A stretch of DNA of 64,000 bases from a virus: IMG/VR virus record IMGVR_UViG_3300037809_000520, positions 1 to 64,000 of that record. One strand, given 5' to 3'. The notes under the pieces were generated by a model. The model did no database searches. It was given only the letters and a program-made list of their open reading frames with translations, and was not told the DNA's origin. Positions 52,055-61,641 of the stretch are shown here, piece after piece. Numbering within the stretch: position 1 is the first letter of the stretch; every line of letters begins with the position of its first letter. The position numbers were made by a program, and so were the translations under genes.

Positions 52055-53193
52055 CCTTTAGCTATTTTAAACATAATATTTTCATCAAAAACTTTTACTT
52101 GTCCCCCAATTGATGTTTTAACTAAAATTGTATAATATCTTTCAGGTTCTAAACCATTACAATATAAATCAAAATAACTTGAAGTTGCGTCTGAGCTAAT
52201 TCTTGTATATTCAGTATCAAATTCAATTACAAATTCATTAGTTTCAGTATCTTTTATAGCATATAATGATTGGCTTTCTGGTAGAAAGTAATTAGTTGTA
52301 TAAAGAGAAGCTGTTAAGAATGCTCTATCTGGGTATTTTGGCATAGCCGCAAATCTTAATCTAGGAATACTTTCTGAATAATATGTACCTTGATTATTAT
52401 AAATAGAAATAAAACTTTCTACTTGGGGTAATATGGTATTTGTAGAAGATCCAGTACTAAAAGTATAATCATTAAATCTAAATTCTAATTGTGGGGGGTA
52501 TATTGTATTAGTATCAATTGAGAAGAATCTGAAGATTGTATTATTAGCTTTAGTATTAACAAATTCACTCCCTGATGGTTGTTTAACTAAAAATCCTTCA
52601 TTAGCAAACCCTTGAGCGTTATCTAATGAATAACTATACCAAGTTTCAACTGTGTTTGTTACATCAACTAAAACATCTTTAGTATCAGAATATGTAAAAA
52701 TTTGTGATTGAGATATAGGATCTAATGTTAGATTTGAACCTGTATACCAATTACCTCCCCCTGGGAGAGTTGATTGGAAAGAAGCTGTTGTATAAGCATT
52801 AAATCCTGATGCAGGCCATACTGTAGATCCTGAGTAATCTAACCAATCCCAACTTGACCCATTTGTTACTATAGGTGAATCATTATATCTTCCAGTTCCC
52901 ATACCCCAATTTCCACTTATTGGATAAAATTCTAATTCTTGGTCTAAATTTAATCCTGTTACAACAGCATTAAAGTTTTTTAAATATGCTTTATACTCTC
53001 CATTTGTTATTCTATCAGTATACATTTCAGAAATCTGACTTGTAGAAAATTTAATTAAATATCTACTAACTTGAGCTGTTGCGTTCGATTGATATGTTGA
53101 TGCTTCAATAATTTGATCTAACCCAGTATTTTTACTAGGAAATTCAGTGTATAATGTAGTATCTTTTTCTGGGAATATTTTATATACAGCCAT
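52051..53193 (-). CDS. Tail structural protein with DNRLRE-like beta domain
   Basis: A 380-residue protein. MAVYKIFPEKDTTLYTEFPS with NTGLDQIIEAS and VSRYLIKFS forms the typical opening of the DNRLRE-type beta-sandwich, found in carbohydrate-binding and phage structural proteins. The middle has YTTASFQSTLPGGGNWYTG and TYSDTKDVLVDVTNTVETWY, also typical of that fold. The C-terminal half is a separate beta region with PERYYTILVKTS. It is between the gp6-side genes and the wedge genes. Receptor or fibre-attachment role possible. Confidence 0.62.
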   Translation of the reverse strand: MAVYKIFPEKDTTLYTEFPSKNTGLDQIIEASTYQSNATAQVSRYLIKFSTSQISEMYTDRITNGEYKAYLKNFNAVVTGLNLDQELEFYPISGNWGMGTGRYNDSPIVTNGSSWDWLDYSGSTVWPASGFNAYTTASFQSTLPGGGNWYTGSNLTLDPISQSQIFTYSDTKDVLVDVTNTVETWYSYSLDNAQGFANEGFLVKQPSGSEFVNTKANNTIFRFFSIDTNTIYPPQLEFRFNDYTFSTGSSTNTILPQVESFISIYNNQGTYYSESIPRLRFAAMPKYPDRAFLTASLYTTNYFLPESQSLYAIKDTETNEFVIEFDTEYTRISSDATSSYFDLYCNGLEPERYYTILVKTSIGGQVKVFDENIMFKIAKG

Positions 53194-53199
53194 ATCTTT

Positions 53200-53769
53200 T
53201 TATATTAATTTATTTTTAGCTTCATCTCTAAGAGTAACCATTCTCTCCATATAAGTAGATTGGGGGGTATAAGCATTTAATTGTTGTATTATTTCTTGAT
53301 TTTCTCTATTTTTTAAAGGTTCACCTCCTGGTGTTGGTGTTAGAGGATTTGTAGATGCATTTTGTAAAGTATACATTCCATCGGATCCTACTGTACCTTT
53401 TCTATTAACAGCATTTGTTCTATTTGGTCCTCCTTCTGTTCCTTGTTTTACTCCTGCTTCTGAAGATTCTACATCTAAAGCCGTTACTTTAAGAGCAGGA
53501 GACTCACTATCAGCTGGTGTTGCACCATTTTTATATAAAATAGAATTTTGAGATGTTATAGAATCTTGTAAATATGGATTTTCTTTTGAATAAGTTTGCT
53601 CAAAACCACTACCAGCCACCATACCATCTACTACAACAACAGGGTCATTAATAGGACCACCTTCAGGTTCTGGGTTTTGGGTATCTAAATTAGTTTGGTT
53701 AAAACTATCAATTAAAGATTTTCTTGGACCTTTTACTATATTATCATTATGTTGTTCTAATTCAGGCAT
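53200..53769 (-). CDS. Baseplate-region protein, unknown
   Basis: A 189-residue protein, low in regular structure: Pro, Asn, Gln, Gly and Glu rich (NPEPEGGPINDPVVVVDG; GTEGGPNRTNAVNRKGTVGS). The N- and C-termini are helical (RKSLIDSFNQTN; MERMVTLRDEAKNKLI). A long disordered middle with helical ends suggests a linker or fibre-attachment element in the baseplate. Follows the gp6-like gene by 23 bases. Confidence 0.55.
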   Translation of the reverse strand: MPELEQHNDNIVKGPRKSLIDSFNQTNLDTQNPEPEGGPINDPVVVVDGMVAGSGFEQTYSKENPYLQDSITSQNSILYKNGATPADSESPALKVTALDVESSEAGVKQGTEGGPNRTNAVNRKGTVGSDGMYTLQNASTNPLTPTPGGEPLKNRENQEIIQQLNAYTPQSTYMERMVTLRDEAKNKLI

Positions 53770-53792
53770 AATTTATTCATTTTATTTTATTT

Positions 53793-55655
53793 TTATAATG
53801 GAACTACTCTACCTTTAATATCAGTATTAGGATATTTTACTTCAAATATCATAGGATCAATTGAAGGATATACTACATCATTTACAGTTGCTCCAGGAAT
53901 ATCATAAGCATAAGCACTATATCCTAAAGGTACTCCAGTTAAATTATTTACTGTTACATTTTTTACTGTTTGAACTCCTTCTACTTTATCTAAAAGAATA
54001 TATAAATTATTAAGTAAAATAGGTTGATTTATTTGCCAATTATCTATAGCAAAGAAATTAGTTAAGGATTCAATACATTTAGTAATAGTTTCATTGTTAT
54101 TATAATTAGGTAATACTATAATATCAAATATTACTTCTATATTAATAATAAAAGCATCTTTAATTTTAATAGAATCATTAATCATTCTATACTCAGCTAA
54201 ATATGTTTGTAAATTTTGTTTCATTAATGATGATGCTGTTCGCAACTGACTATTAGCATTATAAGTTAAAACATATAAGTCTAATATCGTAGGTAATTCA
54301 CCAGGTTGAAATTCATTAATTTTAACAGGAGCTGCATATGCCTTTGCTATAGTTCCTAAATTAGAAGGCATAGATAAAGCTCTTATTAAGTAATCTTCTT
54401 TTGTTACAGTACGTAGTTGGTTTTGGAAATTACCAACCGCATTTAATCTTAATTCTTCAACAGTATCCCCATCTTGCCCTCCATCAGCTGCTAATTCATT
54501 ATTTGAAGAAACTGAATTAAATATTTGGTTTGCGAGTGCTGTATCTGGGAGATTTGGGTTAACAAATTTAAAATTAGTATCATTTAATACTGTTAAAGTT
54601 CCGGCTTCAACATTAGACTTAACTCCTCCTCCAGTTAAATACCTAAAATTTAAAGTTGTATTATATGGAGCAATACCATAAGTATTTGTAAATATAAAAT
54701 TTAAAGGAGAAAAAGCAGTTGTTAATTGATCTCTTTCAAAAGGTAAACCTAAACCTACATTATCAGGATTAGGTACTATTTCTTCATCATTATTTGTTGT
54801 GGCTCCCGCCCCAAATTGGAGTTGGAGAGAGCCTGAATCTGTAAATCTTGTAACAAATCTTCTTTGAACTTGTTTTAATCTAAGTAAATATGGAGCATCT
54901 TCTTCTATATTGAATTGTGGGTCGTTGGTGTTTGTGTTTCTAATAGTATCATATACGTTTTCTTGAGCCATATTAGGCACCTCATACCAAGTATTACCAT
55001 CTATATCAACACAATCTAAAATACCTATAATATTAGTATCTTTAATATTTCTTTCATCAAACCTTTTTGAGGCATTAAATGAAAAAGAAGTTGTATTAAT
55101 TGTTGCAGATATTGCTTTTCTTGTTTTTTTAAGGAGAAAGTATGTTGGATTATCTCCTGATATTTGGTAAACAGTTGTTGTTGTAGGATTTAATGATCCT
55201 GATGAAGAGAAATCAATTACATCTTCTATTAAAAATTTCATATTACTATCTAAATTAGATGTAATTTGTGTATTCTCTGGTATGATCATAGCATAATTAT
55301 AATCAGGAATATACTCACCACCGCTAAATTTAGCAGGTACTTGTTGGTAGAAATCAATATTTACACTTGCAGCTGTTGTTACTTTTGGTTCATACCCTAA
55401 AAGATAAGCCATTTGGTATAAATTTTCTTGCTGTCGGGCTTTTTGGATAAAAGTTTCCTGTATTTGGTTGTCTAAGTAAAAGGATAATACATCCCCAACA
55501 TAGGAAGCCATTTCCATAAATAACATACCTGTAGAAGTATCAGTAAAATCATTATAGGTATTTGGGAAATATGTTTTTGAATATTGTATTAAAGAATTTC
55601 TAAATTGGTTGAAATCTTTATTAATATATCTTATGTCTCTTTTTAAATCTGCCAT
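53793..55655 (-). CDS. gp6: Baseplate wedge protein, gp6-like
   Basis: A 620-residue wedge protein of the T4 gp6 / gpJ family. The first 100 residues (IRYINKDFNQFRNSLIQYSK, then FTDTSTGMLFMEMASYVGDV) are the classic gp6 beginning, with FYLDNQIQETFIQKARQQENL and AYLLGYEPKV. The centre is beta-rich; the C-terminal part has a typical LYVLTYNAN and VEGVQTVKNVTV segment. It builds the inner ring of the baseplate. It overlaps the gp25-like gene by one base. Confidence 0.9.
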   Translation of the reverse strand: MADLKRDIRYINKDFNQFRNSLIQYSKTYFPNTYNDFTDTSTGMLFMEMASYVGDVLSFYLDNQIQETFIQKARQQENLYQMAYLLGYEPKVTTAASVNIDFYQQVPAKFSGGEYIPDYNYAMIIPENTQITSNLDSNMKFLIEDVIDFSSSGSLNPTTTTVYQISGDNPTYFLLKKTRKAISATINTTSFSFNASKRFDERNIKDTNIIGILDCVDIDGNTWYEVPNMAQENVYDTIRNTNTNDPQFNIEEDAPYLLRLKQVQRRFVTRFTDSGSLQLQFGAGATTNNDEEIVPNPDNVGLGLPFERDQLTTAFSPLNFIFTNTYGIAPYNTTLNFRYLTGGGVKSNVEAGTLTVLNDTNFKFVNPNLPDTALANQIFNSVSSNNELAADGGQDGDTVEELRLNAVGNFQNQLRTVTKEDYLIRALSMPSNLGTIAKAYAAPVKINEFQPGELPTILDLYVLTYNANSQLRTASSLMKQNLQTYLAEYRMINDSIKIKDAFIINIEVIFDIIVLPNYNNNETITKCIESLTNFFAIDNWQINQPILLNNLYILLDKVEGVQTVKNVTVNNLTGVPLGYSAYAYDIPGATVNDVVYPSIDPMIFEVKYPNTDIKGRVVPL

Positions 55656-56062
55656 TATTGTAGTAATATAGTTATATCATCAGTTATCCCAAAGTTTGCT
55701 ACAGTGTATGTTAATGTAAAATTAATTGTATTTCTATTGGGGTCATTATCAAATTTTATTTCTTTAACATCTACTTGAGGGAAAAAGATATTAATATCAT
55801 TTTGTATCCTTTCTTGTAATTCGTCTGTTGTACGATCTAATACATTTTCAAATATTAAATTTCTTAGATCAGCTCCAAATGTAGGGTTAAATACTCTTTC
55901 TCCTCTATTAGTAAGTAAGTAATTAATTAAATTTGATTTAGTTTGTTCTCTTGTTGTATAAGTAGGCACAAAAACAGCAGGCCCATTTAAGGGAAACCCA
56001 AACCCAACAGCTTTGCGGCCTATTGAGTCAATCGGGTATCTGTTTTGTATAATTCTTGCCAT
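55655..56062 (-). CDS. gp25: Baseplate wedge protein, gp25-like
   Basis: A 135-residue protein of the gpW/gp25 family. RYPIDSIGRKAVGFGFPLNG near the start, then QTKSNLINYLLTNRGERVFN and PTFGADLRNLIFEN, are strongly conserved family blocks. Length equals that of T4 gp25 (132). It is a component of the baseplate inner ring and a nucleation point for the sheath. It overlaps the gp6-like gene by one base, the usual order 25-6. Confidence 0.93.
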   Translation of the reverse strand: MARIIQNRYPIDSIGRKAVGFGFPLNGPAVFVPTYTTREQTKSNLINYLLTNRGERVFNPTFGADLRNLIFENVLDRTTDELQERIQNDINIFFPQVDVKEIKFDNDPNRNTINFTLTYTVANFGITDDITILLQ

Positions 56063-56071
56063 TTTATTTAT

Positions 56072-56419
56072 TTATTTTTTCATTAACCCTGCTATCATAC
56101 CCATATCTACTTCTCCAGCTGGTAGTGTTCCATTACTAGAATCATATCCACTTTGGGGTGAAAATGATTGAGGGACGTCAGCAGAAGTAAAAGATTTTGC
56201 GGTATCACCTAAGATGTTTGAGTATGCTGCTCTTTTTTCTTCAGCACTCATTTGAGGTTGTTGGGGTTGAATTTGTTCTATAACTGGGGCTATTGGTTGA
56301 GCTGCTATTGTTGTAACTTTAGGAGTCTTAATAGCTTCCAGTAAAATTTCCTTCAATTCTTCTTGAATTGCTTCTTTTACTGCTTCTTTTACTAGCGTTT
56401 TTAATTGTGATGACTTCAT
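56072..56419 (-). CDS. Small protein with helical N-terminal tag
   Basis: A 115-residue protein starting MKSSQLKTLVKEAVKEAIQE, an amphipathic helix related to the second tag type (MKKSELK). Sites such as LLEA (26-29) could be cut by the prohead protease. The remainder is Pro/Gln-rich and flexible (QIQPQQPQMSAEEKRAAYSN) with a Ser/Gly end and DMGMIAGLMKK. Although it lies in the baseplate block, the tag suggests it may enter the head. Promoter box 8 bases upstream. Confidence 0.55.
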   Translation of the reverse strand: MKSSQLKTLVKEAVKEAIQEELKEILLEAIKTPKVTTIAAQPIAPVIEQIQPQQPQMSAEEKRAAYSNILGDTAKSFTSADVPQSFSPQSGYDSSNGTLPAGEVDMGMIAGLMKK

Positions 56420-56427
56420 TTTTTTAT

Positions 56428-56436
56428 TATAAATAT
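56428..56436 (-). promoter_or_regulatory. Putative late promoter box (ATATTTATA)
   Basis: Ends 8 bases before the start at 56419, the shortest distance of the set. Confidence 0.5.
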
Positions 56437-56455
56437 TAAGTTAGTTAATTTTTTA

Positions 56456-57934
56456 TCAATTTATTTGGAGATATACTTCTCCTCCTTGATTATATTCGAT
56501 ATCCATTTGTTCAGTTACTTTAAAATCAAAATTATATGACCCTGTATTTGGTAAATCAAATATTTTTTCATATTTCTCTCTATTAGCAGATACTATTTGA
56601 AATGTATTATCAGGTGTACCATAATTGGTATTTACCTCCACTTTAACAAATCCCTGTTCATAACTCCCATATTGTGAGTAACCTGATTCATTATTACTAT
56701 ATATTTGATTACCCCCTGTATCTACTGTTAATTTTACAGACTGGCTAGGAATAGTAGTTATTATATTTAATGTTCTTTTTGAATCTAATAAACCTTGGGT
56801 TGCCATTAGAAGAGGTAATTCTATTCTTGGGTTTATAGTTTCACTAGACCATTGGAAAGTAACGGGCTCTGGTGGTGGATTTATACCTGTAAGGCCCGAA
56901 GTATCTCCTTCATTATTGTTATCAATATCATTATCTTCAATAAATTTATTAGACCACCATTTAACATTAAGTGAATCAATTCTAAATTTAATTTCATCTA
57001 TTAAAACTTTAACAGAGGTACTATATGAGTATCCCCCACCTTCTAAATTAAATAAGTTTATACCTTTAAAAATATTATAAAAATCAGTATTAGTATTTAC
57101 AGCTTTAATTCTTCTTTGTGGGAAGGAAAAAGTATTATCATCATTATATTCTATAGTTAATAACCAATCCAACCCAGCATAATACCCAGAATTTTTATTT
57201 TCATTTAATACTATTATATTACCATTAACATCACTAGTACCTTCATCGGTATTTGAGGAAATAAAAATAGTAGGTTGTCTTTGATATCTATAAGGATTAT
57301 TAGAATTGGGGGATAAGGAATTTAATATTAATTCTTCATTTATTACATTTAATTCACTATTTTCAAAAGTACCTGATTCAGCTGCCACATTTCCTATTTC
57401 ATTTATTAAATCATTTTTTTCGGACTGGGTCATACCTTCTGCTAATTCTTCAATACAAACATTTAATACACCATCTAATTGTTGGAGTTTTGTAATTATA
57501 GTTTGTGCAGCATCCTGTATAGTTTTACCAGCTTGTGGGACTACTTTAAGAGCACCCTTAGCTCCTTTTAATAAATCTCCTAAAGTATCTAAAGAATCTG
57601 CTAATAAAGTAATAACATTTATAGGAATACCAGCACCCGGGGGAAATGATACTGGTACTGGTATTGCTTTTATTACTTTTACTGCAGTGCTTACCGTTGT
57701 AACTATGGTATTTGTTGTTTCTGCTGTTGCTTCTACAGTATTAAAAGCTCCAACAACATTTTCAAGAGCACCTTGGATTTGATTTTTTTGCTTTACTATT
57801 TGTAGTAATTCTTTTTTAGGAGGACAACTATTCTTAAATTTATCAACCATAGCATCTATAGCAACCTCAAATTTTGTTAAATTTTTGATTACTTTAGTAA
57901 TACTTTTTATTAATAATTTAGATAAAAAAGACAT
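56456..57934 (-). CDS. Virion protein with hydrophobic helical N-terminus
   Basis: A 492-residue protein. The N-terminal 190 residues are helical with several Val/Ala-rich stretches (TTNTIVTTVSTAVKVIKAIP; GKTIQDAAQTIITKLQQLD), such as found in tape-measure-like or membrane-interacting proteins. The rest is beta-rich, ending with YNFDFKVTEQMDIEYNQGG. It starts at the single base shared with the gp5-like gene stop. Its place next to the hub gene suggests a hub or central-spike partner, but this is inferred only from location. Confidence 0.55.
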   Translation of the reverse strand: MSFLSKLLIKSITKVIKNLTKFEVAIDAMVDKFKNSCPPKKELLQIVKQKNQIQGALENVVGAFNTVEATAETTNTIVTTVSTAVKVIKAIPVPVSFPPGAGIPINVITLLADSLDTLGDLLKGAKGALKVVPQAGKTIQDAAQTIITKLQQLDGVLNVCIEELAEGMTQSEKNDLINEIGNVAAESGTFENSELNVINEELILNSLSPNSNNPYRYQRQPTIFISSNTDEGTSDVNGNIIVLNENKNSGYYAGLDWLLTIEYNDDNTFSFPQRRIKAVNTNTDFYNIFKGINLFNLEGGGYSYSTSVKVLIDEIKFRIDSLNVKWWSNKFIEDNDIDNNNEGDTSGLTGINPPPEPVTFQWSSETINPRIELPLLMATQGLLDSKRTLNIITTIPSQSVKLTVDTGGNQIYSNNESGYSQYGSYEQGFVKVEVNTNYGTPDNTFQIVSANREKYEKIFDLPNTGSYNFDFKVTEQMDIEYNQGGEVYLQIN

Positions 57935-59166
57935 TATTTAGATTTACTTACTTTTGATTTATACATTTGAATCCTATTAAGCATAGTTTGAGCTTTAACT
58001 AGAGTTTGAGTAGCGGGTGCTGGTATTGATGCATTGGGTACAAAAGGAATTGGTGTTCCTATTGGTGTTCCTAAGGCGTTACATAATGAAATTAATGATG
58101 TTAATAATGATGAAAAATCTGATAGGAATTTATCTCCTAATATTACAGGTTCAGTAGCATTTTTATCACCTAAATAAATTTCAGGGGAGGATATTATTGT
58201 TTTTGGTGTATCAATATTTACACTATTTACTGAATTTAAATTTATAGTATCAGAAGATGAAAATAATATTGAATCAGACTTTGAATTAAATAATAATCTA
58301 CCAGAATTTAAAATTATTTGCTCTTCATTAAAAAGAGGTGCTGCTATAGGAGATGAAGAGTAAGATTTATAATTTTTACTTGATAAATCAATAGGGATTT
58401 CTTGTGTAGTCGTCAAGTAAACGCTTGACTTATCATCATTTATATCTTCTACTTGAGGAATCCAAGGATCACTATCCTCTTCATGCTGGCCATTTTTTAT
58501 TATAGTAATAGCATCACCATTTTCCCCGGATTTAGACCAAGGATTTGGGATACTTGCATCTTTATTAGTTGAACCAAATCTAAATGATTGTCCCCACCTT
58601 CCTTGATATATTAAATCACCCTCATAAGGTTGAAGATTTCTAATTGATAACTTTTCCTTAAAATCTTTTCCTAAATCAATTTCAGTACCTCCATCAGTGA
58701 CCCTTCTAACAGAACCTACTGATGTTTGTTCATAATCTTGGGATTGTGCCGCTGGTGTTGATTCACCATTAATAGGATCTGGGATTGCATTGTGGTGTGT
58801 ACTATTCCAAATATTTATAGGTTGGAAATAATAAAATGTTTGTTCGTTAACATCCCCTTGGACATTACTATTTGGTAAAGCTATAACATACACTAATTCA
58901 TTTTTTACTGGTATGTTTGAATTATTAGGGAATAAAGGCCTGGCGAAATTATCAGTTGTAAATTGTGGGTTTGGGTTTGGAGAATTTAATTTATCGAAAA
59001 ATATACAACCTATTGAACTCCATTCACCAAATTTTTTAAACGCCTTATTTTCTGTTTTCTCATCAACCATAGCATGTCTAACCCTAGCTGAAAATATAGA
59101 TGAGGGTTGTTGGTTAGCAGAAGGAGTGCCTTTAAGTGAATTTAATCCCGTAGGTATTTGTGCCAT
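57934..59166 (-). CDS. gp5: Baseplate hub protein, gp5-like without lysozyme
   Basis: A 410-residue protein related to the hub/spike gp5 of T4-like phages. The N-terminal OB-like region has GEWSSIGCIFFDKLNSP and NELVYVIALPNS (89-100). QPYEGDLIYQGRWGQSFRFG (179-198) is the distinctive gp5 block. No lysozyme domain is visible between these and the C-terminal beta helix (SKSDSILFSSSDTINLNSVN), which should form the spike. Overlaps the downstream gene by one base and the upstream by one base. Confidence 0.78.
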   Translation of the reverse strand: MAQIPTGLNSLKGTPSANQQPSSIFSARVRHAMVDEKTENKAFKKFGEWSSIGCIFFDKLNSPNPNPQFTTDNFARPLFPNNSNIPVKNELVYVIALPNSNVQGDVNEQTFYYFQPINIWNSTHHNAIPDPINGESTPAAQSQDYEQTSVGSVRRVTDGGTEIDLGKDFKEKLSIRNLQPYEGDLIYQGRWGQSFRFGSTNKDASIPNPWSKSGENGDAITIIKNGQHEEDSDPWIPQVEDINDDKSSVYLTTTQEIPIDLSSKNYKSYSSSPIAAPLFNEEQIILNSGRLLFNSKSDSILFSSSDTINLNSVNSVNIDTPKTIISSPEIYLGDKNATEPVILGDKFLSDFSSLLTSLISLCNALGTPIGTPIPFVPNASIPAPATQTLVKAQTMLNRIQMYKSKVSKSK

Positions 59167-59504
59167 TATTTGTTTTCTTTAGAAATTTTTTCCATTTCAG
59201 CTAATAATTGATCTTTTTCTTCATCAGTTATACCTAACCCTCCACCAACTTCCATATTTTGGAGTGCTCTTTGGACAATAGTAGCCATTTTAATTAATGA
59301 ATCATCATTTTTAACTCCAATTTCCATATATTCTTTAATAAGGGGTACTATTAAAGTAGCATCACCTATTTCTTGAACTAAAGGTTTCAGTTCTGATATT
59401 AGAGCTACTACTTGAGCATCTCTCTTTTTTTGGTTTTGGTAGATTTCTTCTAATAAATCAGAAAATTTTTTATCTCCAAAAACGTATGAATCTAATTGTC
59501 CCAT
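59166..59504 (-). CDS. Small helical baseplate-region protein
   Basis: A 112-residue, mostly helical protein (DLLEEIYQNQKKRDAQVVAL; TDEEKDQLLAEMEKISKEN). It lies between the late sigma gene and the gp5-like gene, with a promoter box just upstream. Its stop shares a base with the gp5-like start. Possibly a small baseplate or chaperone protein. No recognisable family. Confidence 0.58.
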   Translation of the reverse strand: MGQLDSYVFGDKKFSDLLEEIYQNQKKRDAQVVALISELKPLVQEIGDATLIVPLIKEYMEIGVKNDDSLIKMATIVQRALQNMEVGGGLGITDEEKDQLLAEMEKISKENK

Positions 59505-59516
59505 AATGTTTTTGAT

Positions 59517-59525
59517 TATAAATAT
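59517..59525 (-). promoter_or_regulatory. Putative late promoter box (ATATTTATA)
   Basis: Ends 12 bases before the start at 59504, at the head of the tail block. Confidence 0.5.
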
Positions 59526-59538
59526 ATATTTTTTAAAT

Positions 59539-60351
59539 CTATTTTGGGGGGAAGTATCCTTGATCTAAATAAAACAAATACTTTTCTTTAAATATAGCAT
59601 ATAATTTATTAGCTATTTTGGTAATTTTGGGAGTTTTAACATCTACCATTTCACGAATATAAATGTATAGGGCCTTTTTATTGAAAACATCAATAGCATC
59701 TCTTTTTCTAAATAACTCTAAAATAGCATCTGCTATAGAAGCATCATTACCTTTTGGAAATAAAACGTAAATTCTATCAGTACAATACTCTACATATTGA
59801 TCTATAAATAATGATAAACGATCTTCATATTTATAATCTTTATTTTCCTTTAAATTTCTATTACTAAATTCTTCATCTTCTATTAGAACTTTAGTATCCT
59901 CTAATCTATTTTGAGATACAATAAATGATGGAGAGGAGGTATCTATCTGGGAATAATGGTTTAATTCTGATATTGGTACATTTTTTATTTTTTTACCGTA
60001 ATTTTTTTGATTATAAACTATTAACCAACGTTTAACTATAGTTCCAAAATATGAATATGCTTTAGCTCCATTCTCAGGGTTAAATAAATGTATTTTAGAT
60101 AATAAAAAAGTAATTATTTCATGTTGTAAATCTTCTAAATTCTCAACACCATCAGTATGGTAAAATTTAAAGGTATGGATAATATTTTCTGTAAGTTTAT
60201 AAAAAGCCCAATGTATGTGTTCTGCATATATATCGCTTCGCTCTTCGGGATCAGAGGAGCGATTGTATCTAACAATCGCTGCTTCTGTAATTTTTGAGAA
60301 ATATACTTTCTTTTGAGGTTGAGCTTTATGCCTCCTTATTATCTCATCCAT
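59539..60351 (-). CDS. gp55: Late-transcription sigma factor, gp55-like
   Basis: A 270-residue protein, larger than T4 gp55 (185). NLEDLQHEIITFLLSKIHLF (about 69-88) followed by NPENGAKAYSYFGTIVKRWL (89-108) is the sigma region 2-like core (the F-x-P/N-x-x-G-x-A-x-x-Y-F block). The C-terminus has another helical segment. It would direct host RNA polymerase to late promoters. A sliding-clamp system is not visible in the window. It starts the block of tail genes, and the box ATATTTATA is the obvious candidate target. Confidence 0.78.
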   Translation of the reverse strand: MDEIIRRHKAQPQKKVYFSKITEAAIVRYNRSSDPEERSDIYAEHIHWAFYKLTENIIHTFKFYHTDGVENLEDLQHEIITFLLSKIHLFNPENGAKAYSYFGTIVKRWLIVYNQKNYGKKIKNVPISELNHYSQIDTSSPSFIVSQNRLEDTKVLIEDEEFSNRNLKENKDYKYEDRLSLFIDQYVEYCTDRIYVLFPKGNDASIADAILELFRKRDAIDVFNKKALYIYIREMVDVKTPKITKIANKLYAIFKEKYLFYLDQGYFPPK

Positions 60352-60360
60352 AGGTTATTT

Positions 60361-60654
60361 TTATTCCTTTAATCGAAAATCATTAAGAATTTCTTGAATT
60401 TGTTTAATTTGCTTAAAGAAAAAACCTATTTCATCATCGGATTCAAATGATCCTTTTATGTCTATTTTTTTGATTTTTACATCTGCAACTTCTATTACTC
60501 TAGATATTTTATCTAAATAATCTAAATAACCCAATACAATATCTTCTGCTTTTTCATTTTTCTTTAAAAGATTCCAAGTTGTAAATCCTAAAATTAAAAT
60601 TATTAAACTTAAAACTGATATAATCGCTATTGCTGTTGTTGGAATTATTTCCAT
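60361..60654 (-). CDS. Small single-span membrane protein
   Basis: A 97-residue protein with an N-terminal membrane segment (TAIAIISVLSLIILILGFTT, about 7-26) and a charged helical tail (KNEKAEDIVLGYLDYLDKIS). The topology is probably outside-in with a cytoplasmic tail. It lies between the sigma factor and the HD-domain gene with gaps of 9 and 2 bases. Membrane role unknown; a lysis or host-takeover function is only a guess. Confidence 0.6.
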   Translation of the reverse strand: MEIIPTTAIAIISVLSLIILILGFTTWNLLKKNEKAEDIVLGYLDYLDKISRVIEVADVKIKKIDIKGSFESDDEIGFFFKQIKQIQEILNDFRLKE

Positions 60655-60656
60655 TT

Positions 60657-61427
60657 TTATAATTTATCAAAAATATTTTTTAAACCCTCACTCTGAATAG
60701 AACCTAGTGCTTTAGACTTAGTGGATTTGTTATTGTTAGACAATGTATAATTTTTTTTACTGGCATCCACATTATTTTTAAACTTAGGTAACCACTCGAT
60801 TTCAAATTCAATTCTAGCTGCCATTATGTCTGCTTGATGTAGGATAAAAGGTAAGGAAGTACGAGGTTTTTGCTCGGGCATCCATCCTTTTAAATACTTA
60901 TCATTTGCTGAATCATATAATCCATCATGAGTTTGGATTGCTATCATTTCATTAAATGTATACTTAATACTATTATCCTGAAGGAGAAATAATCCCCTAT
61001 CTGGAACAGCTGAGAATGCTAATTTTTTGTTAAACATATAATCTTCACCTAATTTATCTTTCCTCCATTTATCTGTTTGGGGAAGATAAGATTCATGATT
61101 AGCATCACCCATTTTACCTAAATCATGGTTAATAGCTGAGAATACTAATTCTTCGGTTGTAAATGTAGTCATATCACAACCAAACCCTTCCCAAACAGCA
61201 GACATTGATAAAGCAGCTTTAACTACTCTATTGACATGATCTACATAACCTCCAGGAAAAGCTGAATGGTATTCTTTTTTATGAGCAGCAGGCATAAGCA
61301 TAATACGCTCCGCATATGTTTCATAAAATTTAACTAATTGTTCTTTACGAGGGGAAGAAATATAAGTATCAATATTACTCATAAATTCAACCCAATTCAT
61401 TTGAATTTGATCTGCTGTTAATTTCAT
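60657..61427 (-). CDS. HD-domain phosphohydrolase
   Basis: A 256-residue metal-dependent phosphohydrolase. HSAFPGGYVDHVNRVVKAAL (about 54-73) carries His64; FSAINHDLGKMG (96-107) has the His101-Asp102 pair; AIQTHDGLY (162-170) has His166-Asp167. Acidic residues near 208-214 complete the metal site. HD proteins can cleave nucleotides or (p)ppGpp and RNA ends. In phages they may act on host nucleotides; the true substrate is not known. Lies 2 bases upstream of the membrane gene. Confidence 0.8.
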   Translation of the reverse strand: MKLTADQIQMNWVEFMSNIDTYISSPRKEQLVKFYETYAERIMLMPAAHKKEYHSAFPGGYVDHVNRVVKAALSMSAVWEGFGCDMTTFTTEELVFSAINHDLGKMGDANHESYLPQTDKWRKDKLGEDYMFNKKLAFSAVPDRGLFLLQDNSIKYTFNEMIAIQTHDGLYDSANDKYLKGWMPEQKPRTSLPFILHQADIMAARIEFEIEWLPKFKNNVDASKKNYTLSNNNKSTKSKALGSIQSEGLKNIFDKL

Positions 61428-61443
61428 AACTTTTATTTTTAGA

Positions 61444-61641
61444 TTATCCGTTTCTTAGAACTCCGGCTTCGCGTTCTATTAAAGATTCAAGTTCTTCAAT
61501 TTTATTGTAAACTTCTTTAAGTTGTTTTCTAAAAGTATCAACGTCGCTTCCACCACGAGCTACCATTAGGTCTAAAGTTTTAACTCCGGATTTGATATTC
61601 ACAAATCCTTTGTCAACTAATTCTTTGTTTCTAAATGCCAT
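61444..61641 (-). CDS. Small helical protein, unknown
   Basis: A 65-residue protein. I chose the Met at 61639-61641 (MAFRNKELVDKGFVNIKSG) over the longer frame starting at 61689, because the added residues are hydrophobic and derive from a C/G-rich leader. The body is a Lys/Glu coiled coil (FRKQLKEVYNKIEELESLI). Role unknown. Confidence 0.55.
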   Translation of the reverse strand: MAFRNKELVDKGFVNIKSGVKTLDLMVARGGSDVDTFRKQLKEVYNKIEELESLIEREAGVLRNG